Shown piece after piece: positions 24,397-32,286 of a stretch of DNA of 32,286 nucleotides. Where the stretch lies: assembly GCF_002795305.1 (NCBI RefSeq), contig NZ_PGGC01000036.1, positions 1 through 32,286 of the forward strand, written 5' to 3'. This DNA comes from Aeromonas cavernicola (GTDB lineage Bacteria; Pseudomonadota; Gammaproteobacteria; Enterobacterales; Aeromonadaceae). The translations under genes were made by a program, and so were the position numbers. Within the stretch, counting starts at the first letter, position 1. Each line of letters opens with the position of its first letter. Below the pieces are notes generated by a model. The model saw nothing but the letters and a program-made list of their open reading frames with translations, was not told where the DNA came from and searched no databases.

Positions 24397-25386
24397 ATGT
24401 CGTCCCATGATCCTGTTTTTGCTACCTCGTTTGAGGTTAAGTTTCTGCGTCCTCGCTATTGGCTCAGTTGGTTTGCCCTCAGCATTTTATTGTTAATGGC
24501 ATGGGTGCCGGTCCGTCTGCGGGATCGCTTGGCCGATCTCTTGGCACCAGTGGTATTTCGGATTTCGAAAAAACAGGTCTACATTGCCCGCACTAATTTG
24601 GCACTTTGCTTTCCCGAGAAAAGTGAAAGTGAACGGGATGCGCTCGCGCTCGCCTCTATCCGTGTTGGCCTAAAGAGTCTGCTGGGATTTGGTGAGTTTA
24701 GTGTGCGCAGTGCCAACTACTTAATGGGACGAATGCAGGTGTGCGGGTGGGAGTATGTTGAAGCAGAGCGGCTTGCTGGGCGTCCAGTGATCCTAGTGGT
24801 GCCCCACACCTGGCCCGTTGATGCTGCAGGATATTTTTTTACTCAACGTGGGGTGCCGATGTGCACCATGATGAAACAGGCCCGTAACCCCCTGTTTGAT
24901 TGGTATTTAAATCGTGCGCGTGCGCGTAACGGTTGCCGTGTTTATGAACGTAGCGCGGGGATCAAAGCGGTCATTCGCACCATCAAAAGTGGATACAGCT
25001 TTTTTTACCTGCCAGACCAAGATCATGGTGCTGAAAAAAGTATCTTTGCCCCCTTCTTTGGCCACCCCAAGGCGACCTTGCCCGCGCTGCCTCGATTAGT
25101 GCAGTTAACCGGAGCGAAAGCGATACCGTTATTGGCGTGCTATGACGAAGCACAGCACTGCTACCGATTAGAAATTGGAGCGCCGTTTGATAACTATCCC
25201 ACGGGAGAGCTCTGCGCTGATACATGCCGGATGAACCAGACGGTGCAGCAGCAGCTGACGCGCAACCCGACTCAATACATGTGGTTCCTCAAAATTTTCG
25301 ATACCCAAGAGGGACTGCAAGGGGAAGACGGGCGTTATGAGGCCGGTATAAAGCGAATTAGAAAAGGTCTGCCACCTAATCTATAA
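24397..25386 (+). CDS. lpxM: LpxM-type lipid A acyltransferase, copy 1
   Basis: Inner-membrane late acyltransferase of lipid A biosynthesis (329 residues), adding a secondary acyl chain to Kdo2-lipid A. An N-terminal membrane anchor (about 22-42, YWLSWFALSILLLMAWVPV) is followed by the catalytic H-x4-D motif in VVPHTWPVDAAGYF and the LpxM-type block SFFYLPDQDHGAEKSIFAPFFGHPKATLPALPRL. RHPRYWGAW-like and QYMWFLKIF stretches match MsbB/LpxM more than LpxL. The start is set at MSSHDPVF by alignment with the downstream copy; the ORF is open 36 codons further upstream but without matching sequence. It has its own terminator and is one of two adjacent paralogues; which acyl position or chain each copy uses cannot be read from sequence. 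Confidence 0.9.
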   Translation: MSSHDPVFATSFEVKFLRPRYWLSWFALSILLLMAWVPVRLRDRLADLLAPVVFRISKKQVYIARTNLALCFPEKSESERDALALASIRVGLKSLLGFGEFSVRSANYLMGRMQVCGWEYVEAERLAGRPVILVVPHTWPVDAAGYFFTQRGVPMCTMMKQARNPLFDWYLNRARARNGCRVYERSAGIKAVIRTIKSGYSFFYLPDQDHGAEKSIFAPFFGHPKATLPALPRLVQLTGAKAIPLLACYDEAQHCYRLEIGAPFDNYPTGELCADTCRMNQTVQQQLTRNPTQYMWFLKIFDTQEGLQGEDGRYEAGIKRIRKGLPPNL

Positions 25387-25410
25387 GGCAACCTAACTTT
25401 GTTATGAATC

Positions 25411-25432
25411 TGGCCCTAACGGGCCATTTTTA
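25411..25432 (+). terminator. Terminator between the two lpxM-type genes
   Basis: A short stem TGGCCC/GGGCCA with loop TAAC (25411-25426) is followed by TTTTTATT. It implies separate transcription of the two copies. Confidence 0.8.
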
Positions 25433-25539
25433 TTATGTTTTTTCTCATCATGATATGGGCCTCTTGGATGCCCACGGGGTAGAAAAAAACGTCAGGATAA
25501 TTACAATACTCGTTTACTTTCGATGACTTGATGGCAGCC

Positions 25540-26526
25540 ATGTCCGCACATGATCCGGTTTTTGATACTTCATTTCATATTCGCCTACTTCATCCCCGTT
25601 GCTGGGGAAGCTGGCTTATTCTGGGTTTACTGTCCCTGTTGGCGTTTATCCCAGTGGCGTTACGAGATCGCCTTGCTAACTGGCTCGCTCCGCTGTTACT
25701 GAAGGTATCAAAGAAGCAGGCGTATATTGCCCAGACCAATCTGAAGATCTGTTTTCCTCAGTTAGATGAGGCGGGGCGTCAGGCCTTACTCCTCAAGTCG
25801 ATCAGGGTTGGCCTTAAAACCTTCATGGGATTTGGCGAGCTGACGTGGCGTAGCAACAGCTATCTTGATCAGCGCATTAAGGTCAGTGGTTGGCAGCACA
25901 TAGCGGCAGGTCAGGCGGCTGGACAAGCCATGATCATGGTGGTTCCCCACACCTGGGCTGTGGATACCATAGGCCGTTTTTTGACCAATAAAGGGCTGGC
26001 CATGTGCACCATGATGAAAAGCCCAAAAGATCCGCTGTTCGATTGGTATATCAACCGCGAACGAGCCAAGGGCGGTAAGATTTATGAACGCAGTGTTGGG
26101 ATTAAACCTGCAATAAAAGCCCTGCGCCGCGGTGATAGCTTTTTTTATTTACCCGATCAAGACCATGGCCGTGAAGCCAGTGTTTTTGTGCCTTTCTTTG
26201 CGCACCCGAAAGCCACCCTGCCAGCCTTACCCAAATTAGTGAAACTCACGGGGGCAAAAGCGATCCCCATCTTGGCGAGTTATGATGAAGAGCAGGGCTG
26301 CTATCTCCTTGAGATTGAGCCGCCTTTTGCTCCTTATCCTACCGATGAGCTGATGACCGATGTCAGGACCATGAATCTGATGGTTGAGCAGCAAATTGCG
26401 CGTCATCCAGAGCAGTACATGTGGTTTCTCAAGATTTTTGAAACAGGCGAGCATCAGGTGGGGCCGGATGGTTTTTACGAAGCAGGGATCCAGCGGATTC
26501 GCCAAGGCTTACCACCAGAGCCTTAA
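25540..26526 (+). CDS. lpxM: LpxM-type lipid A acyltransferase, copy 2
   Basis: Second late lipid A acyltransferase (328 residues), clearly paralogous to the gene just upstream across its whole length. It shares M-S-x-H-D-P-V-F at the start, SKKQAYIAQTNLKICFP, the catalytic MVVPHTWAVDTIG (H-x4-D), MCTMMKSPKDPLFDWYINR, DSFFYLPDQDHGREASVFVPFFAHPKATLPALPKL, and QYMWFLKIFETGEHQ. ATG 25540 is preferred by alignment; ATG 25531 is also in frame. No clear ribosome site is visible at either. The N-terminal membrane anchor is at about 22-42. The copies differ enough to be an old duplication, so separate acyl or growth-condition specificity is plausible but not shown. Confidence 0.9.
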   Translation: MSAHDPVFDTSFHIRLLHPRCWGSWLILGLLSLLAFIPVALRDRLANWLAPLLLKVSKKQAYIAQTNLKICFPQLDEAGRQALLLKSIRVGLKTFMGFGELTWRSNSYLDQRIKVSGWQHIAAGQAAGQAMIMVVPHTWAVDTIGRFLTNKGLAMCTMMKSPKDPLFDWYINRERAKGGKIYERSVGIKPAIKALRRGDSFFYLPDQDHGREASVFVPFFAHPKATLPALPKLVKLTGAKAIPILASYDEEQGCYLLEIEPPFAPYPTDELMTDVRTMNLMVEQQIARHPEQYMWFLKIFETGEHQVGPDGFYEAGIQRIRQGLPPEP

Positions 26527-26536
26527 GCGACCCGAG

Positions 26537-26560
26537 ACTGTGGAAACGACAGCCCACAGT
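26537..26560 (+). terminator. Weak hairpin after lpxM copy 2
   Basis: A 7-bp stem ACTGTGG/CCACAGT (26537-26543 with 26554-26560) lies just past the stop codon; no T tract follows. Confidence 0.3.
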
Positions 26561-26696
26561 GGAGGTACTTGGCGAACCCGTGTGGCAATATAATGCAGTG
26601 CAACAGAGGGGAACATGGATTGTCTGAGATGAAAAATAGGCGAGCAGATCAGGAGCAAGCTGTTTTCCAAGATGGAAATAGGGTAAAAGGGCGGTC

Positions 26697-27557
26697 ATGA
26701 AAATTCCAAATCGAATCCAACCTTTGGTTGATGACGGCCTGGTTGATGATGTCATCAGCCGGTTGATGAGCGGCAAAGAGGCCGACGTCTATGTGGTGCG
26801 CTGTGGTGACGATATCCGTTGTGCCAAAGTCTATAAAGAAGCCGCTAAGCGTAGCTTCAAACAGGCGGTGGTCTATCAAGAAGGGCGTAAAGTGCGTAAT
26901 AGCCGCAGTGCCCGCGCGATGGAGAAAGGGTCTAAATATGGCCGTAAGCAGCATGAAGAGGTATGGCAAAATACCGAGGTCGATGCATTATTCAAGCTGG
27001 CGGCGGCGGGAGTAAGAGTACCCCAGCCTTATGTCTGCCTAGACGGCGTACTCTTGATGGAGCTCATTACCGATGAGGATGGTAACGTTGCTCCCCGCTT
27101 AAACGATGTGGCTCTCTCTCAGGAGCAAGCGCTCATCGATCACAGTAAGGTGATCCGTTATGTGGTGCGTATGCTCTGCGCCGGTCTTATCCATGGGGAT
27201 CTATCAGAATTTAATGTGCTGGTCGATCAACAGGGCCCCGTGATTATCGACTTGCCTCAAGTCGTCGATGCTGCGGCGAATAATCAGGCTAAGGCTATGT
27301 TGGAACGGGACGTGAATAACATGCGTAACTACTACGGCATGTATGCCCCCGAGTTACTTAAGACCGCCTATGCCAAGGAGATGTGGGCTCTGTTTGAAGA
27401 TGGCAAGCTCACTCCTGAATCTGAACTGAGCGGATTATTTGAGGAGCAGGGCGGCGTGATTAACATTGACTCGGTGCTCCATGAGATTGAGAGCGCGCAA
27501 GAGGAGGCACTTGCCCGTCAAGCACGGCTGAAAGCGGAGCAGCAGGACGATTACTGA
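26697..27557 (+). CDS. RIO1-type serine protein kinase
   Basis: Bacterial RIO-fold serine/threonine kinase (286 residues), the type known from Pseudomonas PA4780. Features in order: the nucleotide loop SGKEADVYVV (residues 25-34), the ATP-anchoring Lys44 in CAKVYK, the RIO-specific flexible region with VYQEGRKVRNSRSARAMEKGSKYGRKQHEEVWQNTE (57-94), the hinge VLLMELI, the catalytic loop HGDLSEFNVLV (Asp168, Asn173) and the metal-binding IIDLPQ (Asp185), which replaces DFG as in RIO proteins. A charged C-terminal tail is predicted helical. It is a single gene ending in a convergent terminator. The substrate in bacteria is not known from the sequence. Confidence 0.92.
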   Translation: MKIPNRIQPLVDDGLVDDVISRLMSGKEADVYVVRCGDDIRCAKVYKEAAKRSFKQAVVYQEGRKVRNSRSARAMEKGSKYGRKQHEEVWQNTEVDALFKLAAAGVRVPQPYVCLDGVLLMELITDEDGNVAPRLNDVALSQEQALIDHSKVIRYVVRMLCAGLIHGDLSEFNVLVDQQGPVIIDLPQVVDAAANNQAKAMLERDVNNMRNYYGMYAPELLKTAYAKEMWALFEDGKLTPESELSGLFEEQGGVINIDSVLHEIESAQEEALARQARLKAEQQDDY

Positions 27558-27633
27558 GGCGTTCACCCTCTGTAGCGCGGATGATGTAACGTTATCCTCC
27601 TGATAGATATCGCTTTTATTGTTTCTCCTGCCA

Positions 27634-27674
27634 AACAAACAGCCCAGTAAGCAACGCTTACTGGGCTGTTTGTT
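27634..27674. terminator. Bidirectional terminator between RIO kinase and FadL
   Basis: A perfect inverted repeat with 19-bp arms (27634-27652 with 27656-27674) and loop AAC lies between convergent genes. The arms end in GTTTGTT in both directions, giving a short U-rich tail. Confidence 0.88.
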
Positions 27675-27709
27675 ACTGATTGTCTGCGACTGATAGACGC
27701 AGTCGGTTA

Positions 27710-28975
27710 TCAGAACTGCATATTGAAGCCAGCAGCGGCAAGGAATGCATTGCCGTGGGACGATCCTCTCCAGCGCAGGGTATCAGTGTGGCTGCGCAGA
27801 CCTTCGCTCACATCAACCTCTTCACCGTCGATGTAGGTCAGGCCGAAGTCCAAGCTCATATCAGGGTTGATATGGTAAGTTGCCCCTGTGCTGTACCACA
27901 TCCGGTCGGAGTCAGGGATGCTGAGGCTGCGGTACTCAGCTTCAATCGGTGTATTGTCGTAAGCAAAGCCCAAGCGCGCTTCCCAAGATGGGTTGATATA
28001 CCAAGTGCCGCCGATGGCATAACGCAGCGAGTCTTTAAACTTCTCATCTTTTTGCAGACATACGCCAGCACGGCATTGGCTGCTGGTCGCTTTTAGCTCT
28101 TCAAACGCACTCCAGTCGATCCAGTTGACGGAGTAATGCACGGCAAACTGCGGGTTTAAGCGGTGATACCCTGCAAACTCAGCCTGGGCAGGCAGGTCCA
28201 GCTTCAGGTTGCCATCCACGGTGCGGTTGAGCGAGGTTGCCCCTTGAAAATCGCCATCAAAGCTCATGTCGACCTGAGAGCGATAAGTCAGAGCAAATCG
28301 ATGGTTTTCGTTAACTTCGTAGAGGGTACCGACGTTCCAGCCAAAGCCCCAAGTGTCGCCCTTGAGGTGTGCCAAGCGAGTGTCTGCATTTTGGCCAATC
28401 GCCGGGCCTAGCAGGCCGGCATAGCGGTTGAGTTCAGCCGAGCCATACACCGCATTAATACCCGCCCCGACGCTGAAATTGTCATTGATACGATAGGCAA
28501 GATTGGGGTTGATATTAAGCGTCATCAGCTCGGTATCACCCGCGCCAGAGCCTGCTGGGAAGGTTTTGGAGTATTCAGTCGACAAGCCATAGTTGGAGAA
28601 AAGACCAATCCCCCAAGCCCATTGATCATTGAGCGGCTGGATAAAATAGGCGGCAGGTACAAAGGCTGAAGGCGCAATACTGGATTCGCTGGCAGGAACA
28701 TTACCCAGCTGTGTTGCGATGCGTCCCTCTACGTCCACGTCTGGCTTGATATAGGTGCCCGCGACAGAGACTGCCATCTTATCAAAGGTGGTCATGGCAG
28801 CGGGGTTACGCGCTAATACGGCGGCGTTATCGGCGATCGCGGCTTCACCTGCAAATGCGCGGCCCAGGCCCGAGGCTGAGTGCTCATTTAACTGAAACGC
28901 GGCTGCATTCACCTGGCTAGTAGCCAGCGCAATGGTAGCGGCAATCAGGCTCTTCTTGAACATTGATGTCGTCAT
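27710..28975 (-). CDS. FadL-family outer-membrane fatty acid/hydrocarbon transporter
   Basis: Outer-membrane 14-strand beta-barrel (421 residues) of the FadL / OmpP1 family, admitting long-chain fatty acids or other hydrophobic molecules. The signal peptide ends at VNA-A, directly followed by the FadL N-terminus AFQLNEHSASGLGRAFAGEAA, then DNAAVLARNPAAMTTF (NPAA block forming the hatch). Alternating amphipathic strands end in aromatic F (AAGFNMQF). GSDRMWYSTGATYHINPDMSLDFGLTYID is typical of the last strands. The ATG at 28975 is chosen for the signal peptide; the ORF is open 72 bases upstream. It is downstream of, and transcribed with the same polarity as, a DUF3379-ECF sigma pair, with a 400-bp gap between. 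Confidence 0.9.
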   Translation of the reverse strand: MTTSMFKKSLIAATIALATSQVNAAAFQLNEHSASGLGRAFAGEAAIADNAAVLARNPAAMTTFDKMAVSVAGTYIKPDVDVEGRIATQLGNVPASESSIAPSAFVPAAYFIQPLNDQWAWGIGLFSNYGLSTEYSKTFPAGSGAGDTELMTLNINPNLAYRINDNFSVGAGINAVYGSAELNRYAGLLGPAIGQNADTRLAHLKGDTWGFGWNVGTLYEVNENHRFALTYRSQVDMSFDGDFQGATSLNRTVDGNLKLDLPAQAEFAGYHRLNPQFAVHYSVNWIDWSAFEELKATSSQCRAGVCLQKDEKFKDSLRYAIGGTWYINPSWEARLGFAYDNTPIEAEYRSLSIPDSDRMWYSTGATYHINPDMSLDFGLTYIDGEEVDVSEGLRSHTDTLRWRGSSHGNAFLAAAGFNMQF

Positions 28976-29377
28976 AGAATTCTCTCTTGTAGGCAGATTT
29001 TTGTCGGAGTGACGGCACTCGCGGTATGATGCAAAAGACGCCAACATCCGTTGTTATTTCAGCTTATTACCTATTAATGCTGGCGTGATTCTATGGGCCT
29101 GGTGGGAGGTAAGAAATCAGACCAGTTTCATCAGAATACATAAAAGTGACAGGGCTGTTAATCATTTGTTTTAAATTGCTGTTTAAGTCATCAATTTTGA
29201 TGATATGAGATTGATCTATGAGCATAAAAGTCGATCTATATCACAAAAATACTGTTGTCATTTATGGCGTTCTTATCAGTAATCAGTGACGACACTGCAT
29301 GAAAAAACAATAGACAGGTGTCCTGTAAGCTCAATGGCCTGTTCTTTAAGTGATTATGTGGTGTGGGTGCAGGCTGA
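28976..29377. other. AT-rich intergenic region upstream of fadL
   Basis: About 400 bp without a gene. AT-rich, with the likely fadL promoter. A TCACA half-site (29241-29245) is reminiscent of CRP, but the other half is poor, so I do not call it. Confidence 0.5.
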
Positions 29378-30130
29378 TTAAATCGACCAGTGCAAACGGG
29401 ATTGCAGTTGGTCAGCCATGGGGGTCAGTGGCTCCTGTCGATCACCAATCAGCACCATATTGGCGCCCTTTAGCGGCACTATCTCGCCTTTTAATGTGCC
29501 CTCAGCAAAGGTTGCTGGCACCGTCAGTGGCAGATGCTTGGGCACTAAAAACAGCGTGACCGGCCCCTTTTGCCCCTGCATCACCATGTGCAGCGCCGGA
29601 CCCTGATAAAACGAGCAGTGGTTGACATAGGTTACCTTAAGCCCCCCCATTCCCAGTAGCGTTGCGCCATAGGCCCCCATTTTGGCGTTGATGGCGCTGA
29701 GGTTGACCCGTTCATCAAGGCGGCTAATAAACGGCGCTTCAGTATGTAAATGGGCCATGGCGACATCGGCCAAGCTTAAGGTGGGCGAGCCTAGCCCCTC
29801 GATCCAGCGGGTGCTCATCCCTAGGATAAAGGCGATCGAGGCCGCAATGGCGAGTTGGCGCCAGCTGGGGGCGGTGGGCTGGCGAGCCCCCACCATTGGT
29901 GGGTCATGCTCGGCGTGATCGTCTTGCAGCAGGGCCTGTTTTAACAAGATCCGTTCGGCCAGACCGTCCGGTAGGTCTACGTTAATGGCTTTTTGGATCG
30001 CATGGTCGAGCTGCTTCATCTCTGCCAGATGGGCACGGCTATGGGGGCTTGCGCCAGCGGCCGCCAAAAAATCAGGTTGCTGGTCGTCGGGGGTGATCAT
30101 GGCGTTGCGGCGAAATTCCAGTTCATCCAT
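29378..30130 (-). CDS. DUF3379 membrane protein, probable anti-sigma partner
   Basis: Single-span membrane protein (250 residues) of DUF3379. A cytoplasmic N-terminal part (about 1-90, MDELEFRRNAMITPDDQQPDFLAAAG...) is followed by a membrane segment (QLAIAASIAFILGMSTRW, about 92-109) and a periplasmic domain of about 140 residues. It has no H-x3-C-x2-C zinc anti-sigma motif. Its ATG lies inside the end of the ECF sigma gene (8-base overlap), so the two are translationally coupled, which is the usual sigma/anti-sigma arrangement. The anti-sigma role is inferred from this overlap and topology; the periplasmic signal is unknown. Confidence 0.8.
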   Translation of the reverse strand: MDELEFRRNAMITPDDQQPDFLAAAGASPHSRAHLAEMKQLDHAIQKAINVDLPDGLAERILLKQALLQDDHAEHDPPMVGARQPTAPSWRQLAIAASIAFILGMSTRWIEGLGSPTLSLADVAMAHLHTEAPFISRLDERVNLSAINAKMGAYGATLLGMGGLKVTYVNHCSFYQGPALHMVMQGQKGPVTLFLVPKHLPLTVPATFAEGTLKGEIVPLKGANMVLIGDRQEPLTPMADQLQSRLHWSI

Positions 30131-30638
30131 GGCCGTGTCCTCTTGTCTGTTTGGCTTGCTCCAATGCCTCTTTTAACTGATTACGGGCGCGAAACAGCCG
30201 AGTCATGACGGTATGTTTGTTGAGGCCGAGTAGGTCGGCGATCTCCTCCCCACTGAATCCCCCCAGCACTTGCAGCAGCAAAGGCTCCTGATACTGGGCG
30301 GGTAAGCGGGCAATATGGCGCCTTAGCCACTCATTTTCCATCTCTTGCTCGCTGTGCAACTGATCTGGATGGCTTTGAGGAAAATCATCGAGATCCACCA
30401 GTTCAAGCTGCTTACGTTCAAAGCGGCGGGCGTTTTCTCGCCGCAGGATAGTGATTAACCAGCCTTTGGCTGCCTTATCGTCTTGCAGGGTATCAATCGC
30501 CTTCCAAGCGCGCAGGAAGGTCTCTTGCACCAAGTCCTCAGCGACCTGAGCATCTCGGGTCAACCAGTAGCTATAGCGGTAAAGATCGCCGTGCAGCGCA
30601 TGGACCAGTGCCACAAATTTGGTTTGTTTATCAGCCAT
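30123..30638 (-). CDS. ECF-type RNA polymerase sigma factor
   Basis: Extracytoplasmic-function sigma-70 factor (171 residues from the chosen start). Region 2 is at about 10-75 (LYRYSYWLTRDAQVAEDLVQETFLRAWKAI ... KGWLITILRREN) and region 4 at about 110-160 (LPAQYQEPLLLQVLGGFSGEEIADLLGLNKHTVMTRLFRARNQLKEAL, helix-turn-helix). The ORF is open to 30782, but sigma homology begins at MADKQTKFVALV, so ATG 30638 is used; the ribosome site there is weak. It overlaps the DUF3379 gene and lies 151 bp after a BatD-like gene. The regulon is unknown; fadL and batD beside it are natural candidates, together with self-regulation. Confidence 0.9.
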   Translation of the reverse strand: MADKQTKFVALVHALHGDLYRYSYWLTRDAQVAEDLVQETFLRAWKAIDTLQDDKAAKGWLITILRRENARRFERKQLELVDLDDFPQSHPDQLHSEQEMENEWLRRHIARLPAQYQEPLLLQVLGGFSGEEIADLLGLNKHTVMTRLFRARNQLKEALEQAKQTRGHGHG

Positions 30639-30789
30639 ACCGACATAGACCGGCGATGTGGCCGGATTATTTCCCGCGATCTGACCATTTGCCCCTCTTT
30701 TTTTGAAAAAACGCCCTGCCATCTTGGCTGTCCTGATAGGTGCACGGGAGGCACATGGGTGGATGAATAGGCGCTCTGCCACTGAGCAT

Positions 30790-32244
30790 TCAGCGCGCAG
30801 GCACCGCGAGCCTGCCCAAAACGAGCCGGCAAAGCAAGGTAATCACTGATGATTCCTCACGCCCCAAGGGGCTGGCCAAGCTGCGCCATGAGCCGTCATC
30901 GCCACTGGGGAGAGGGCCAAAACAGGCGCGGTCGAGGGCGGCCAACTGAGCTGCCACCTCGGGGTGTTGGCCACACGGCAGCTGGCTCAGGGTCATCATC
31001 GGTGGCGGCCAGCGGTACTGCGCCCAGCGCAGCACCAGATAGCGGCAGTGGTCGGCGCAGGCCCACGGCAGGGCGCGGCTCAATTGATAGAAGCGCCACC
31101 AGCGTGGCCCCTGCTGGCCAATTGCCCGCAGGAGCAGGGCCAGCAGTACCCAAGACAGACGTTCGCCGTGCTCTGCGGCTCCGGTGGTAGGATCTGGCGT
31201 TGGAGAGGGGGAACTAAACCGGACGCCCTGAGCAGGCAGGCTGGCCACCTCAACTTGGCCGGTTTGAGTATTAAACCAAGGCAGCTCAATCGCGGGGAGG
31301 TGGTATTGCCCGGGTTGGTCAGCCAGTAGCGTTTGCCGCCAGCGCTTTTCAAACAGCAAGCCGCCGTTAGCCAAAAACCGCTCTTGTTGCTGCTCGCCAT
31401 CGGGATGGGCGTTGATCCCTGCGGGTAACGGACGACTCAGCACAGGGGTCAGCTGCACCTGACGGCCATCGCCTCCCTCCATGATCAGGGTCACGGTACG
31501 GATCAACGGCTCGTGGATCAGCCCCTGTTCGGCGGGTTCAAGATGCTGCTGCAATCGCAAGCGACTGGCCACTGGTTGCTGTGGTGCTGGGGCGACGTGC
31601 AGGGTCAATGGGGCCGCCTGAGCGAAAAGGGGATGTAAGGTGCCATCGGTCTGTGGCAAGGCCCCTTGCAGGCGCGGTGAGTCAAGGCGCCACGTTCCTG
31701 CGCGGTGGGCTTGCAATAACCAGCTGCGTGTCAGGCGGCCCGGCATATTGGGGGTCATGGGGGCAAGCCACTCATCTTCACCGAGGCGGTGCAGGGTGAC
31801 ATGGGGCGAGAAGGGCTCGCTGATCTGGGTGTCGGCCAAATGAGTGGGCAACCACGCGACCAGTTGATAGATAACTGGCTGGCCGGGATACAGCGGCCCC
31901 TGATGAAGCAAGTTTGCCTGCAGGGCAAGGGGAGATAAGGTCGAATGGGGGGGCGCATCAGGGGTTCCCGTATTAGCCGCCGCAGCGGGGATCGTGATGG
32001 CGGGGGTCATCTGATTACCCACCGCCAGAGGGGGAATGCGCAGTCCTGCTGATGAGCGGCCTGGGGAGGGGGATGCTGCTGCTAGATGTAACGGGATCTG
32101 CCAGCGGGTCAGCTGCTGGTTGGCGCTGTCTACTCGGCTGACGGTGATCCTGCCCACCGCAAAGCGTCGCAGCAGGGGCGCGTGCTCAAGGGCTTGGGCG
32201 GGATGAGCCCCATCGGCCTCGACGATCAGCAGCCTGATCATCAC
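30790..32244 (-). CDS. batD: BatD-like membrane protein (5' end unusual)
   Basis: BatD family protein (484 residues) of the BatABD aerotolerance / von Willebrand-domain operon, probably inner-membrane-anchored with a large periplasmic part. Matching blocks are APLLRRFAVGRITVSR, TRWQIPLHL, LRIPPLAVGNQMTPAITI, LLHQGPLYPGQPVIYQLVAW and ALPLTLH-type strands; a hydrophobic segment (LSWVLLALLLRAIG) is near residue 370, then a cytoplasmic tail. The first residues of the ORF (from GTG 32244; ATG 32241 is next) lack a signal peptide and enter the family sequence in mid-domain. The 42 bases before it in the window have other frames that look more like the missing start, so either the gene is frameshifted or its true start is outside the window. 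It is the upstream gene of the batD-sigma-DUF3379 run. Confidence 0.7.
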   Translation of the reverse strand: MMIRLLIVEADGAHPAQALEHAPLLRRFAVGRITVSRVDSANQQLTRWQIPLHLAAASPSPGRSSAGLRIPPLAVGNQMTPAITIPAAAANTGTPDAPPHSTLSPLALQANLLHQGPLYPGQPVIYQLVAWLPTHLADTQISEPFSPHVTLHRLGEDEWLAPMTPNMPGRLTRSWLLQAHRAGTWRLDSPRLQGALPQTDGTLHPLFAQAAPLTLHVAPAPQQPVASRLRLQQHLEPAEQGLIHEPLIRTVTLIMEGGDGRQVQLTPVLSRPLPAGINAHPDGEQQQERFLANGGLLFEKRWRQTLLADQPGQYHLPAIELPWFNTQTGQVEVASLPAQGVRFSSPSPTPDPTTGAAEHGERLSWVLLALLLRAIGQQGPRWWRFYQLSRALPWACADHCRYLVLRWAQYRWPPPMMTLSQLPCGQHPEVAAQLAALDRACFGPLPSGDDGSWRSLASPLGREESSVITLLCRLVLGRLAVPAR

Positions 32245-32286
32245 GATGCCCGCTACAACTTATCGCTGTTGCAGCAACGGGCCGCC

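Noticed and set aside
29230-29245. CRP site upstream of fadL
   Set aside because: Only the TCACA half matches; the other half agrees at two of five positions.

Overview
The window looks like a chromosomal segment of a fairly high-GC gammaproteobacterium, most likely Aeromonas or a close relative. The evidence is gene content and order: TyrR-controlled aroF-tyrA of the enteric type, the hinT / COG3014 lipoprotein / ycfL / lpoB / thiK run, a second-type secDF pair placed away from yajC-tgt, and a fadL / DUF3379 / ECF sigma / batD cluster. The genus is inferred from synteny and protein character, not from a database search. I saw no rRNA, tRNA, CRISPR array or prophage.

Layout. 1-3300: a ChaN-type haem-binding lipoprotein and, divergently, a TonB-dependent haem/haemoglobin receptor, with a Fur-box-like site and a good sigma70 promoter between them. 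3430-4209: a decayed IS5-family transposase. 4277-5773: a compact operon of queE, a DUF3820 protein and a PduO-type cobalamin adenosyltransferase. 5983-8258 (minus): tyrA and aroF, with a TyrR box overlapping the aroF promoter. 8606-9880: glgC. 10132-13623 (minus): secF and secD, preceded by a small membrane or secreted ORF with its own promoter. 13782-18349 (minus): an envelope cluster with hinT, a COG3014 lipoprotein, ycfL, lpoB, thiK and a DUF6279 lipoprotein. 18737-22645 (minus): an NhaC/YuiF-type permease, RNase T and a TerC/CBS/CorC membrane protein. 22646-24265: an AT-rich stretch holding a periplasmic ankyrin-repeat protein. 24397-26526: two tandem LpxM-type lipid A acyltransferases. 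26697-27557: a RIO-type kinase. 27710-32244 (minus): FadL, DUF3379, ECF sigma and BatD-like genes, reaching the window edge.

The most interesting locus is 11049-13733. A TTG-started ORF of 139 codons lies upstream of a stand-alone secDF pair. It has an N-terminal signal or anchor segment, a second hydrophobic segment, and a basic tail of 32 residues, about the length held in a ribosome exit tunnel. It is followed by a 181-nt spacer with an imperfect direct repeat, a hairpin and a C12 tract (on the mRNA sense strand), then secD. The layout matches VemP-secDF2 of Vibrio, where a secretion-monitoring arrest peptide controls secDF2, but I see no VemP arrest-motif sequence. The secD-secF gap (170 nt) also holds a terminator-like hairpin followed by a second hairpin. 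I propose a candidate Sec-activity sensor; this is inference from architecture.

Much of the window concerns the cell envelope: haem uptake across the outer membrane, protein export, peptidoglycan synthase activation (LpoB), lipid A acylation, fatty-acid import and a membrane-linked sigma factor pair.
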